Shown here: in pieces, positions 1 to 10,000 of the stretch
Layout: each line of letters starts with the position of its first letter
Numbering within the stretch: the stretch's first letter is position 1
Source: Rhizobium mesosinicum
Lineage (GTDB): Bacteria; Pseudomonadota; Alphaproteobacteria; Rhizobiales; Rhizobiaceae
Reading direction: 5' to 3'
DNA length: 64,000 nucleotides
NCBI RefSeq assembly: GCF_019511345.1
Contig: NZ_JAEUAK010000013.1
Coordinates: 62,001 to 126,000, forward strand
Notes under the pieces: generated by a model
The model's database searches: none
Seen by the model: only the letters and a program-made list of their open reading frames with translations
What the model was told of the DNA's origin: nothing
Made by a program: the position numbers and the translations under genes

Positions 1-319
1 AATTTCCGCTCCGATATCTGAACGTTATCGCGTAGAACCACATGCTGGTAGATTGCTCGCCAACCTCCGGTCTTGCTGGAAACTAAATTGTCATACTTAT
101 TGTGCGCTGCGAAAAGCCCAGCGCAAGCGCGGCCAGCCAGACTGAGGTCGTTAAAATGTAATGATTTAATCCAACCTATATTGAAGCCATGACGGCCTAA
201 TTTTCAGCACGATCGAGCCGTCCATCGTCTGCTGGACGGCTATTCCGATGATTCTGGTTTGGGTCAGCTCTTAAAGTCCTACCGGGAAGCCTTCGTCACT
301 GCAATTTCGGCTCTTTCCC
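1..319. other. Gap with no recognisable gene
   Basis: I see no convincing coding frame, RNA gene or repeat here. Short open frames lack ribosome binding sites and resemble nothing I know. The sequence is somewhat more AT-rich than the flanking genes, as expected of intergenic DNA. Confidence 0.4.
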
Positions 320-679
320 ATGCTCCCGGATATCCGCATTGCCTTGTCGTCTCCCGAGCTTCCGCCAGCCTTTATTGCAAATACCGTCAGCGCCATCGGT
401 ATAGGTATGGGCGCCAAGATGCCATCCTCGGCGCTGAAAGGCTCAGCGACCGTGCCTCCAGACGACCGACCTGTGCCGATCCTGCAGGCCGACGGACAGA
501 CGATCCGTCAGATTATGCTGAAGGCGCTGAATCAGCGTGAGGAGCACGCCATCGTACCGTTTCCTGGTTTCGCGCGCTCACTGCAAGATTACGCCCACTA
601 TCAGCGCAGCTTTCCGCACCGGGATCTGAATGAAGAGGTGATTGACGGGCTGGGCCTTGCGGACCGGCGAAATGGGTGA
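320..679 (+). CDS. Uncertain hypothetical protein (119 codons)
   Basis: An open frame of 119 codons that I do not recognise. The predicted product has a hydrophobic/glycine stretch near residues 18-32, then a polar C-terminal half with FPGFARSLQDYAHYQR. No signal peptide or clear domain is visible. There is no good ribosome binding site at the first ATG; an internal ATG at the MGAKMPSS position is equally possible. It could be a degraded fragment of a longer gene, since this end of the window is sparsely coding. Low confidence that it is expressed. Confidence 0.22.
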   Translation: MLPDIRIALSSPELPPAFIANTVSAIGIGMGAKMPSSALKGSATVPPDDRPVPILQADGQTIRQIMLKALNQREEHAIVPFPGFARSLQDYAHYQRSFPHRDLNEEVIDGLGLADRRNG

Positions 680-768
680 GATCCTTGACGGGCTCTCTGA
701 AGTTGCTTCGCTAGTCTGTTGAGCAAGTAGAGAAAGCGAGATTTAATGTCGCTCTGCAAGTGGATCGC

Positions 769-1128
769 TTACTGCTGTTTGGGTCCGGGAATCTGTTGTG
801 GAAGGTCGCCCGGTTGAATAACCGGCATGTCTTCGGTGGGTGGAGCCGGTTCGACCAACCCACGGTCGCCAGTCGGCGGAGGCGTCAGCACGCCCTTGCA
901 CCGAGATGTTTGGCTTTCCGACCCTCCATTTTCCGACTGCCGATCCTTGTCGACTGACGACCGACTATCTGCTTCACACTCCGGTTGCGGCCCTTTGCTG
1001 TCCATCTGACTGATGGCAACCTGGGGTCCAGCAAAGAGCGGCGCGAAGGCAAGCCCAAACAGGACAGACCTAGCGGAAAGGCGATGAATCGAACGCCTGG
1101 TCACGGATATAGGCCGTAAAATACACAT
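769..1128 (-). CDS. Small exported proline-rich hypothetical protein
   Basis: About 119 residues. The N-terminus has arginines followed by a hydrophobic run (SVLFGLAFAPLFAGPQVAIS, about residues 21-40), which looks like a Sec signal peptide. The mature part is polar, carries two cysteines (one in the CKGVLTPPPTGD motif), and ends in a proline-rich tail (TPPPTGDRG, EPAPPTED, IPGPKQQ). Proteins with this SECKGVLxPPPTGD-like tail are common uncharacterised exported proteins in Rhizobium; that recognition is from memory. I chose the ATG at 1128 because an AGGGGGTG sequence sits 8 nt upstream; a GTG at 1146 would extend it by six residues. It stands alone on the minus strand. Function unknown; probably periplasmic. 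Confidence 0.6.
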   Translation of the reverse strand: MCILRPISVTRRSIHRLSARSVLFGLAFAPLFAGPQVAISQMDSKGPQPECEADSRSSVDKDRQSENGGSESQTSRCKGVLTPPPTGDRGLVEPAPPTEDMPVIQPGDLPQQIPGPKQQ

Positions 1129-1645
1129 CGGTGTCACCCCCTGCACCCGAGATGGCGACCTGCACTGAGGCTACGGGGAGATCGTCACTTCCCTTCACGA
1201 ACGCGAACGCCCGGTTTGCCAATCGGCATCAGCCGGGGGTCATTGATGCCGGGCCTTATGGCATCCTGCTCACTCGACTCCTTGAGAGGCGGCGCGTGTC
1301 CGGTCTTCTTCTCCGGGGCATTGGGAGGTGTTTGTAAATGTTCGCGATGTTGCTTGTCGAGTTGGGTCATAAGCAGCCTCATTGCGTCCGACCAACCGCA
1401 TGTCGGAACCGGTTCTAGCCGCAGCGGTTTCTCGAGGAATGAACGCCGCTTGCGGTCACCAACGCCAGGATGAGAGGCTGCAATAAAGCCAACACACCGG
1501 GCGCCGTCTTGCGATTGGTGCTTTTCCTATCCGGCTCAACCGGCACCGACTTCGAAAGTTCCGGATAGAGATAGAATTGATCCTCGGAACCTTCGGGTTC
1601 AGACGTTACGTCGTTTCCCGGCGCGAACATGAGAGAAGGTGACCC
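1129..1645. other. Gap with only weak small ORFs
   Basis: Two short minus-strand frames lie here. One begins at 1370 (MTQLDKQHREHL..., 61 codons, with a GAGG 6 nt upstream). The other begins near 1630 (MFAPGNDVTSEPEG..., hydrophobic near its C-terminus, no ribosome binding site). Neither resembles a family I know, and they are not supported well enough to call as genes. No RNA gene or repeat is visible. Confidence 0.35.
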
Positions 1646-2164
1646 GTGCAAGCGAACCTGCAAAAAGACATGACGGCTTGGTTTCAGTCGCTCGAACCTG
1701 TCAACCCCGTCGAGATGATCGGACTGTGGAGAGGTGTCGGCGTTCCGTCAGGACATCCACTGGACGGCGTTCTTGAGAATTTACGATGGTTCGGCAAGCG
1801 CTTTCATCCCGACATGCGGGCGGATCCCCTGCTCTTTCAATGGTTTCCCGGACGGCTCGTCGCCATCGATCCGCGCTTCGTCTCCGTCGGGCTTGCGATC
1901 AGACTTGCGCCGCTCGGACGGACCTCCCTTGCCCGAAATTTGTTCTCGCATATTCAGAAGGCATTCCGCGCGCATGCTACGACAGCCGCTCTGGAGATTC
2001 GGACATTCGAGCAGACCGCGAGCGCTGCGATGATCTATGACAAGCAACCGATCGTCGACCACTTCAGGAGGGTAAACGATGACACGCTGGCTGGGATGAT
2101 GTGCGTGCGCGACGACGAGATGCGGCTCTTCTTCAAACTCACGAAGGTCGACGCTCAGGCCTGA
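1646..2164 (+). CDS. GXWXG/DUF4334 domain protein
   Basis: 172 residues with the two-part layout of the GXWXG-DUF4334 family. The N-terminal segment has LWRGVGVPSGHPLDGVLENLRWFGKRFHPD (about residues 27-56), the hallmark GxWxG-like region. The C-terminal segment has MIYDKQPIVDHFRRVNDDTLAGMM (about 130-153), typical of DUF4334. The family is small, cytoplasmic and of unknown function. I take the GTG at 1646 as start because GAAGG lies 7 nt upstream; an in-frame ATG at 1670 lacks such a site. The gene is monocistronic as far as I can see. Confidence 0.82.
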   Translation: MQANLQKDMTAWFQSLEPVNPVEMIGLWRGVGVPSGHPLDGVLENLRWFGKRFHPDMRADPLLFQWFPGRLVAIDPRFVSVGLAIRLAPLGRTSLARNLFSHIQKAFRAHATTAALEIRTFEQTASAAMIYDKQPIVDHFRRVNDDTLAGMMCVRDDEMRLFFKLTKVDAQA

Positions 2165-2396
2165 AGAATGTTGAAAAGGCAGATTCGCGATCACTCCGTC
2201 ATTCGTAGACGCGCCCACCGCCTCCATCTTCTTCGAAATCAATGAAACTCAAGACGGCAAGCGACATCTGGGCGCTCTCCACAATTCAAGCGCTGCCGGC
2301 GAATGATACCCTTGCTGCGGGCGATCTTCCTCCTAAGATACTTCAGGTTACCGCGTAGTACATTCGGTCGACCCTGACCAAATTTGGGAGAAAGCG

Positions 2397-2843
2397 ATGC
2401 AAGAGGCTCTCGTCGTACGCCGCGAAACTCATCTTTCCGCGCCGCCTGCGGCGGTGTTCGCCCTGCTGACGGATCCGGAAAAGATCCTTCGCTGGATGGG
2501 AACGGAGGCGGAGGTCGAGCCGCAGCCCGGAGGGCTCTATCTCGTCAATGTGACCGGCGCACGTTTCGCTCGCGGCTCTTTTCGCGAAGTGGTGCCGGTC
2601 CATCGTCTGGCCTATAGCTTCGGCTGGGACGGCAGCGAGGTCGTGCCGCCGGGCTCGAGCCTGGTCGAGATCGATTTGATCGAGCAGCCGGATGGGACAC
2701 TCCTGCGTCTGACACATACCGGCTTGCCCAACGCCGAGCAATGCGCCGGCCATGACGAGGGCTGGGCTCACTACCTCGATCGGCTGGGTACCGTGGCAGC
2801 TGGACGCGATCCGGGCCCCGATCCCTTTTATGGCCGGACATAA
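2397..2843 (+). CDS. SRPBCC / AHSA1-like protein
   Basis: 148 residues with the START/Bet v 1-like (SRPBCC) pattern. It opens with VVRRETHLSAPPAAVFALLTDPEKILRWMG, continues with a beta-rich middle (GGLYLVNVTGARFARGSFREV) and ends with the DGTLLRLTHTGLPN and GWAHYLDRL helix seen in AHSA1/activator-of-Hsp90-like bacterial proteins. Such proteins bind hydrophobic ligands in a cavity; the ligand here is unknown. A GGGAGAAAG sequence precedes the ATG. It often pairs with an ArsR regulator in other genomes, but none is adjacent here. The next gene starts 125 bp downstream on the same strand. Confidence 0.85.
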   Translation: MQEALVVRRETHLSAPPAAVFALLTDPEKILRWMGTEAEVEPQPGGLYLVNVTGARFARGSFREVVPVHRLAYSFGWDGSEVVPPGSSLVEIDLIEQPDGTLLRLTHTGLPNAEQCAGHDEGWAHYLDRLGTVAAGRDPGPDPFYGRT

Positions 2844-2968
2844 CCAAGCTTCGAAATCGAACGAGAAGCGAATTGATGAAGAAAACGACCTCTTGCCGAA
2901 TGATACTGACTCGCCGTTCTGTTGCAGCCCTGGCTGGCATCAGGTGACCGCTATGGCATGATCGAAGC

Positions 2969-4027
2969 ATGGATTTTCCCGCCCACCTTGCTTGGCTGAT
3001 CGATGAGGCCAGCGCCTCCTCCGGCCCGGAACAATTCATAGCCGAGCTTGGCCGCCACTTGCTTGCCGATGGCCTGCCACTTACGGGCGGGGCTCTCACT
3101 CTCGCTGTTCCGCATCCCATCATTGCGCGCCGCACTTGGTTATGGCGGGCAAAAACCGGCGCCGTCATCGAGGCGCTCGACTTTGCCGGCAGCCCCCTCA
3201 ACAAGTCTGCAGGCGACTGGCTTGCCGGCTTTGGGCCAATATATGAAGGAAAGATCGGCCGGGGCGCTGACAGCCCAATATTGGCCTGGGCCGCGTCCCG
3301 GCCGTTCGATCCTGCCGAGGCGGATCGCCTGCAGCAGGCAGCGCGCTTTGGAGCGGCACCCTTGTCGGCTCTAACCGCACGGACGGCGTTGACAACCCTC
3401 TTGGAGGCCTATGTCGGTAAACGCAGTGCCGCGCAGGTGCAGGCCGGAGCGCTCGGCCGCAACAGCGGTGAAACCATTCGCGCCGCTTTGCTCTGCGCAG
3501 ATCTGCGCGACTTTACGGCGCTCTCCGAAGCGACTGAGCCTCCTGCCATGATCGCAACGCTCGACGCCTGGTTCGATCGTGTTGCAGGTGCGGTGCACGC
3601 TTTCGGAGGTGAAGTGCTGAAGTTCATCGGGGACGGTGTTTTAGCAATCTTTCCCGTCACCGGCACGCCCGGTGAGGCCTGCGAAGCATCGCTACGCGCC
3701 GTCGCAGCCGCCAGTGCCGGCATGGCCCATCTCGATGCCGCACGGCAGGCACAGGGCCTGCCGCCGCTACCCTTCGGCGCGGCTCTGCATTTCGGCGAAA
3801 TGCTTTGGGGCAATATCGGTGCCGCCGATCGGCTGGACTTCACCGCCATCGGCCCAGCCGTCAATCTGGTCAGCCGCCTGGAAGGGCTCTGCAAGTCCCT
3901 TGGTCATCGCGTGCTGATATCAGGTGCGCTCGCCGCGGAGACGACGACGCATCTGGTTCCCCTGGGCGAACACCGGCTGCGGGGCATCACCGATCCCTGC
4001 GCTGTCTTCACTTTGCCAACGGACTGA
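2969..4027 (+). CDS. Class III adenylate/guanylate cyclase
   Basis: 352 residues. The C-terminal half (about 165-350) is a class III cyclase catalytic domain. The two metal-binding aspartates are D178 (in CADLRDFT) and D222 (in KFIGDGVLAIFP). The lysine before GDG (K218) and the aspartate in DRLDFTAIG fit the adenine-specifying positions of adenylate cyclases, and NLVSRLEGL supplies the transition-state Asn/Arg. All catalytic positions are present, so it is probably active and makes cAMP. The N-terminal 160 residues are not a domain I can name; they may be a sensor and carry no transmembrane segment. Rhizobia encode many such cyclases. It is convergent with ndvB, separated by a hairpin. Confidence 0.9.
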   Translation: MDFPAHLAWLIDEASASSGPEQFIAELGRHLLADGLPLTGGALTLAVPHPIIARRTWLWRAKTGAVIEALDFAGSPLNKSAGDWLAGFGPIYEGKIGRGADSPILAWAASRPFDPAEADRLQQAARFGAAPLSALTARTALTTLLEAYVGKRSAAQVQAGALGRNSGETIRAALLCADLRDFTALSEATEPPAMIATLDAWFDRVAGAVHAFGGEVLKFIGDGVLAIFPVTGTPGEACEASLRAVAAASAGMAHLDAARQAQGLPPLPFGAALHFGEMLWGNIGAADRLDFTAIGPAVNLVSRLEGLCKSLGHRVLISGALAAETTTHLVPLGEHRLRGITDPCAVFTLPTD

Positions 4028-4048
4028 ATGACGCAGATCACGGCGATC

Positions 4049-4082
4049 GCCGGGGCAGTGACACCAGTCGATCTGCCCCGGC
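4049..4082. terminator. Hairpin between convergent genes (bidirectional terminator candidate)
   Basis: A perfect 10-bp inverted repeat (GCCGGGGCAG at 4049-4058, CTGCCCCGGC at 4073-4082) with a 14-nt loop lies between the cyclase stop and the ndvB stop. There is no T-tract on either side, so intrinsic termination is plausible but unproven. Confidence 0.5.
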
Positions 4083-4091
4083 AGCAAGTTC

Positions 4092-7000
4092 TCATTTGGC
4101 CGCGAGCATATATCCTTCATTCAGATCATCGAGCGCGATGCCGTTGATCGTCACCGAGCAGCGGTCCGCATCCACCCTCGAAACGGAGACCTGATATTTC
4201 CCGCCAGGCAGGTCGAGTTCGGCGGAGAAGCCGTTCCATCCGTCCGGCAGCACCGGCTTGACGTGCAGGCGACCATTCTCCGAGTGGATGCCGAGGATGC
4301 CCTCGATTGCCACACGGTAGAGCCAGCCGGCCGACCCTGTGTACCAGCTCCAGCCACCGCGGCCCTTGAGCGCGCCCTCGCCATAGATGTCGCCGGCGAT
4401 CACATAAGGCTCGATGCGGTAGACCTCCGCAGACGCCTTATCGAGCGAGTGATTGATCGGATTCAGCATTTCGAAGGCCCGCCAGGCATCGTTGGCGTGA
4501 CCCATGCGGGCGAGAGCCAGAACTGCCCAGGCGGCGGCATGAGTGTACTGGCCGCCGTTTTCGCGAACGCCGGGCGGATAGGCCCTGATCACACCGGGGT
4601 CGTTGACCGGCTTGACGAAAGGCGGCGTCAGGAGACGGATGAACTTGCCATCTTCATCGACGAGTTTGTCGAGGACGGCTTTCATCGCCATCTCGCTGCG
4701 TTCCGGGTTGCCCTCGCCCGATAGCACACTCCAGGACTGAGCGATCGAATCGATCTTGTCCTCTTCGGACTGGCTGGAGCCGAGCGGCGCGCCATTGTCG
4801 TAATAGCCGCGGCGATAATATTCGCCGTCCCAGCCGGCCGTTTCGATCGCGCTCTTGAGCTTTTCCAGATGTGCGGTCCAGTGGCTGACACGCCGCGCGT
4901 CGCCGCGGCTTTCAGCATAGGCGATGAAGCGGCGCAACGTACCGGCCAGGAACCAGCCGAGCCAGACGCTTTCGCCGCGGCCGGCCATGCCGACACGGTC
5001 CATCTTGTCGCACCAGTCGCCGCTCATCATCAGCGGCAGACCGTTGACGCCGGTACGCTTGATTGCGAGATCGAGACCGAGGGCGGCATGCTCGTAGAGC
5101 GATGCGGTTTCCTCCGAAACACGCGGCTGCAGGAAGGCGTCATACTGGCCGGGGCTCAGCTGCGCTCCTTCGACGAAGGGCAGCATCTCGTCCATGATCG
5201 AGCTGTCGCCGGTCGCGGTGCAATATTGATCGACGGCATAGGCGAGCCAGACCGGATCGTCGGAGATATTCGTGCGCACACCGGCGCCGCTGTCTGCCAG
5301 CCACCAGTGCTGGAAGTCGCCTTCTGGGAACTGGCGCCGGCCGGTATTGAGGATCTGCTTGCGAGCGATATCAGGCGAGTGCAGCAGGAAAGCCAGCGAA
5401 TCCTGCAGCTGATCGCGCAGGTTCCACGCGCCGCTCGATTGATAGAAAGCGGTGCGGGCCATGATGCGGCAGCTATAGGTCTGATAGGGCAGCCAGTTGT
5501 TGACCATAAAATCGAGGCGTTGATCCGGTGTCGAAACACGCGTCTTGCCGGTAAAGTTCTTCCAGAAGTCGCGGGTCTGACCGAGAACCTCTTCGAAGCT
5601 AACGGAACGGATTTCAGCAATCAGAGCAGCCGCCTCCTCCTGCGAGGCAGCATCGCCCATATAGAAGCAGATGTCGCGGACCTCGCCAGGCCCGATCGTA
5701 AGATCGAAGGCCATGGCGGCGGCCGGATCGCCATCGAGATCCAAAGCGTTGGAGAGACGCGAGCCGGCCGAGACGGTACGAGGCTGCTGGATCGTTCCGT
5801 GCCGGCCGATGAATTCGCGGCGGCTGGTGGATACGCTCGACGGCGCCTCGCTTGCCGCAAATGCGGCGACACGCGTGCCGAAGCTCACGCTGAATGGATT
5901 GCTCGCGAAGACCGCCCCGCTCGCGCTGTCGAAGCTGGAGATGATAAAGGGTTTGCTCTTCGTCGGGTTGTTGCCGAGGATCCATTCGGCATAGCCATAA
6001 AGACGCAGTTTGCGCGCCTCGCCTGCATCATTACGGATGCGCAGTTGCGTGAGCTTGACCGACTTCTGCATATGCAGGGTCTGCATCACCTCCAGGGCGA
6101 TCTCGTCCTGAACCGTGGAGAAGACCGAGTAGCCGAGGCCATGACGGGCTTCGAAGCGCGTGTCGGAGCGCTGCGCCAGCGACGCATAGGGCACGATGAC
6201 CGAGCCCCGATCGAGGTCCTTCAGGTAGAAGGCTTCGCCCGGCCGGTTGGTGACCATATCATTGGTCCAGGGTGTCAGCTGGTGATCGCGTGAATTCTGG
6301 CTCCAGGTGAAGGCGGCACCTTCCGCCGAGACATGGAAGCCGAAGCTGTCATTGGCCATGATGTTGACCCACGGATGCGGCGTCTGTTCGCCGCCCGACA
6401 GGCGCACGACATATTCGCTGCCATCGGCCGCGAATCCGCCATAGCCGTTCCAGAACGCGAGATCGCTGCCGTCGACCGGTTCTGGCGAAGCCAGGCCGCG
6501 GACCATCCTCGGCACCAGAGTGGAATCGCCCCACTGGCCGAGGAGCGCGGGTGAACCGGCAACGGAACGAGCCTTCTGCAACTGGTCGACGAGACTGCCG
6601 TCACGGCCCCGCAGTACGACGCGCGAGGCGGCAATGATGGCGTCATAGGCTTCCGGTGTCGTCAGGTCCTTGCGCAGCGCATAGATGTTGCGCTGGATAC
6701 CCGCAATTTCGCTTGCATGACGCGCCGCATCGCAGAGTTGGTCGACCGTGCGCTGCATTTCCGCAGCCGCCTCGCCGGCACGTTCGTTGAAGATCACGAG
6801 ATCGACCTCGACCCCGCGCGACTGCAGGAGACCCTGAGCCCGCAACAGTTCCTTGACGAGATCGGTGCCGAGCTCGTCGGTGATGCGCAACGTCATCAGC
6901 GGCGCATCACCCGAGAGCGTTGCTCCCCAGAGAACGGACTGGGACTTAAGACCCTCGCGGACCGCCTTGCTGTCGGCGCGTAGCGCCATGTCGGGATAGA

Positions 7001-10000
7001 TAATGTAGCGCGCGAACCGCTGGTAGGCGGCTGCCTCCTTCGAGTTGACGCCGATCTGGCGCAACTGGCTCTGTGTTCTCGTCCAGGCCTGAACGAGGCC
7101 CTGGGCAAAGCTTTCGGGCTGGCGATAGTGATCGAGAGCTGCTTCGAGTTCGGCGCGTTCACCGGCCGCAACAGTCCAGAAAATCAAGCTGACCTTTTCG
7201 CCGGCCGGCACGCGAAGCGTACGGCGCAGCGAAACGCAAGCGTCCATGGTGAAACCATCGGTACCCGAAAGCTCTGCACCAGCATCAAAGGCGGCAGCTT
7301 CGGTCAGGGTGCGTCCGCGGCCGAGGAAGCGCATTCGGTCCGTCTCATATTGAGTCGCGCCGTTTTCGCCCGATGTATCGACGATAAGCTGCGCGATGGC
7401 GACATCGGGATCGGTCAGGCCACGCTTCTGGCGCTCGACGAAGATCGCGTCGCCGGCAGCGGCAATCTCGGTCTTCAGGAACATGCGGGCGAAGACCGGG
7501 TGGCCCGTATCGACGATATCGAGTGTCGCGACCGGCTCCATATAGGAGGTCACTTCGATCACGCGATCTTCCGCGCCGGTATTGGTGATCGTCAGACGGC
7601 GGCCTTCCGCATCGTGATCGCTGGCGACGAAGACTTCCATCTCGCTCGTCAACTCGCCGACGGTCTTGATGAATTCCGCCTTGTCGTCGCTGAAGCTCAC
7701 GCGCACGTGCTCGTTGGCGATCGAACGCGGCTCTGCCGTCGCAGACCACCATTCGTTGGAGGCGGTATCCCGCAGGAAGATGAACGAACCCCAGCGGTCT
7801 TCGGTCGGATCGGCCCGCCACCGGTTGATGGAGAGGTTTTTCCAGCGGCTGTAGCCTGAGCCCGTCGCGGTCAGCATGGTCGAATAGCGACCGTTGGACA
7901 GCAGCAGCAATTCGCGTTCGCGCGATGCCGGGTCTTCCAGTCGGCGCACTTCCGGACGCATGAGGTCGCCCTGGATGGTCGCCGGCGCATCGGTTTCGTG
8001 CTTGGCTGCCATGACGGGAATGTCGCGCGGCGCCTTTTCCTGCAGCAGCAGTTCGGCTGCCTCGATGACAGGATCGGCATGGAAAAGCTCACGCAGCATG
8101 CCGTCGAAAACGACGTTGGCGACCGCTGCGATCGACATGCCGTGATGGTGGGCATAGTAGTTGTAGACGACAGCGCATTGCTTGCCTTCAGGCACACGGC
8201 TTGCCGTGAAGTCGACGGCATCATGGAAGCCGTACATGCCAAGCGCGCCGACGGCCCTCAACCTGTTGAGGTTTTCGAGTGCGGCGACGGGGTGGTACTG
8301 GCTCGCGAGCAGCGAGGCGTAAGGCGCGATGACCGCATTCTGGCCGAGGCCGCGCTTCAGCCCCAGCGTCGGTACGCCAAAATTGCTGTACTGATAGTTC
8401 ATCTGGTGGTCGCGGGCATTGAAGGCCGCTTCCGAAATGCCCCAGGGTGTGCCGAGTTTGCGGGCGTAGTTCATCTGTTCGAGAACGATCAGATTGTTGG
8501 TCTGGTTGAGAATGCCTCCGCTGCGCTCCTGCATGACCAGCGGCGGCATCAGATATTCGAACATCGAGCCGGACCAGGAGACCAGCGCCCCCCGCGAACC
8601 GACCGGAACGACATGACGGCCGAGCTTGTACCAATGCTCCGTCGGCAGGTCGCCCTTGGCGACCGAAAACAGGCTGGTCAGGCGTGCTTCCGAAGCAAGC
8701 AGGTCGTAGCAGGCCGCATCGACTTCTTCCGTCTCGACACGGAAGCCGATCGACAGCAGCCGGCGCTCAGGGCGATAGAGGAAACTGAAATCCATGTCGA
8801 AAGCGATTTCGCGGGCACGATTGCCGACACGGATCAGCCTTTCGCTGATGGCATCCGCCTGCGAAGGATCGAAAGCCTTGTCGGTCAGATGAAGCTCGCA
8901 GGTCGCCACGAGCTTTTCTGCCCAATGGACAACCTCGTCGCTCTGCGCCGTCTTGACTTCGCGGTCGAGGCTGCCGGCGAGTTCGCGGATTTCGCGGGCC
9001 TGCCCGGCAAATCGCTCGATCAGGCCGGAGGAGAATTCTTTCTCACGCCTGCCGGTGGCGACAGCCGTTTCGAGATCGGCAATTCGGCCATCCAACCGAT
9101 CGTGAAGGGACCGGACCGATTTGTCTTCTTCCCGAAGCTCGTTCAGTACCTCGCGAAGAATGGCCGCGACATCGCCGATCCCATCGAGATCGGTGTGAAT
9201 GTGAGCAAGCGGAGACTGCGCCCAGATGCGGCAGGCCGACGATGCTGCAATCAGATGGCCGGCAAAATTGCCGCTGTCGACCGAAGACACATATCGCCGG
9301 CCAAGCGGCTTCAGCGTGTCGGTGTGATACCAGTTGAAGAGATGGCCGCGATATTTCTCGAGCCTGTCCACGGTTTCGATCGTCTGCTCGATGCGCTTGA
9401 CGGCATCCTCGAACGAAATCCAGCCGAAGCGGCGTGCCGAAATCACCGACAGCAGGTAGACGCCGATATTGGTCGGCGAGGTACGCATGGCGACGACGGC
9501 ATGCGGCGTCTGCTGGACATTGTCCGGCGGCAGGTAATGCTGGCCGGGAACCACGAAGTGGTCGAAATAGCGCCAGGTGCGCCTTGCGATCTTGCGCAAT
9601 TCGTTGCGGACATTCTCGGGCACGTCGAGCCGGTCTTCGGTCTCCGCCGTCTGGCTGACCGTCCAGGCGATAGCCGGCGAGAGGACCCACAAAATAACGA
9701 AGGGAAGCCCGACCATCCAGGCGCTGTCGCCGGAGGAAATGACGAAAAGCAATGCCAGGATGGCGAGCACCGGAGCGCGCCACATGACTTTGTAATGGCC
9801 GAGAATGGTCGTCTGGGCCATGGCCTGAGCGCTTGCGGCCGTGCGCCATTGCAGCATCAGTTTACGGCTGACGAAGAGGCGGTAGAGCGAGCGGATGATG
9901 GCGTCCGCCATCACGCAGGCAGTGTCGGCGATGAAGACGATGCGCATCGCCACCTGGGCATTGGCATTCTCGATGTCTTTCCAGACGGTGTGGAGATGCG

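Noticed and set aside
1415-1663. Minus-strand 82-codon frame with a hydrophobic C-terminus
   Set aside because: No ribosome binding site and it overlaps the start of the GXWXG gene; insufficient support.
2242-2358. 38-codon plus-strand frame MKLKTASDIWALSTIQALPA...
   Set aside because: Codon-like appearance but no ribosome binding site and no known relative; could be a remnant.
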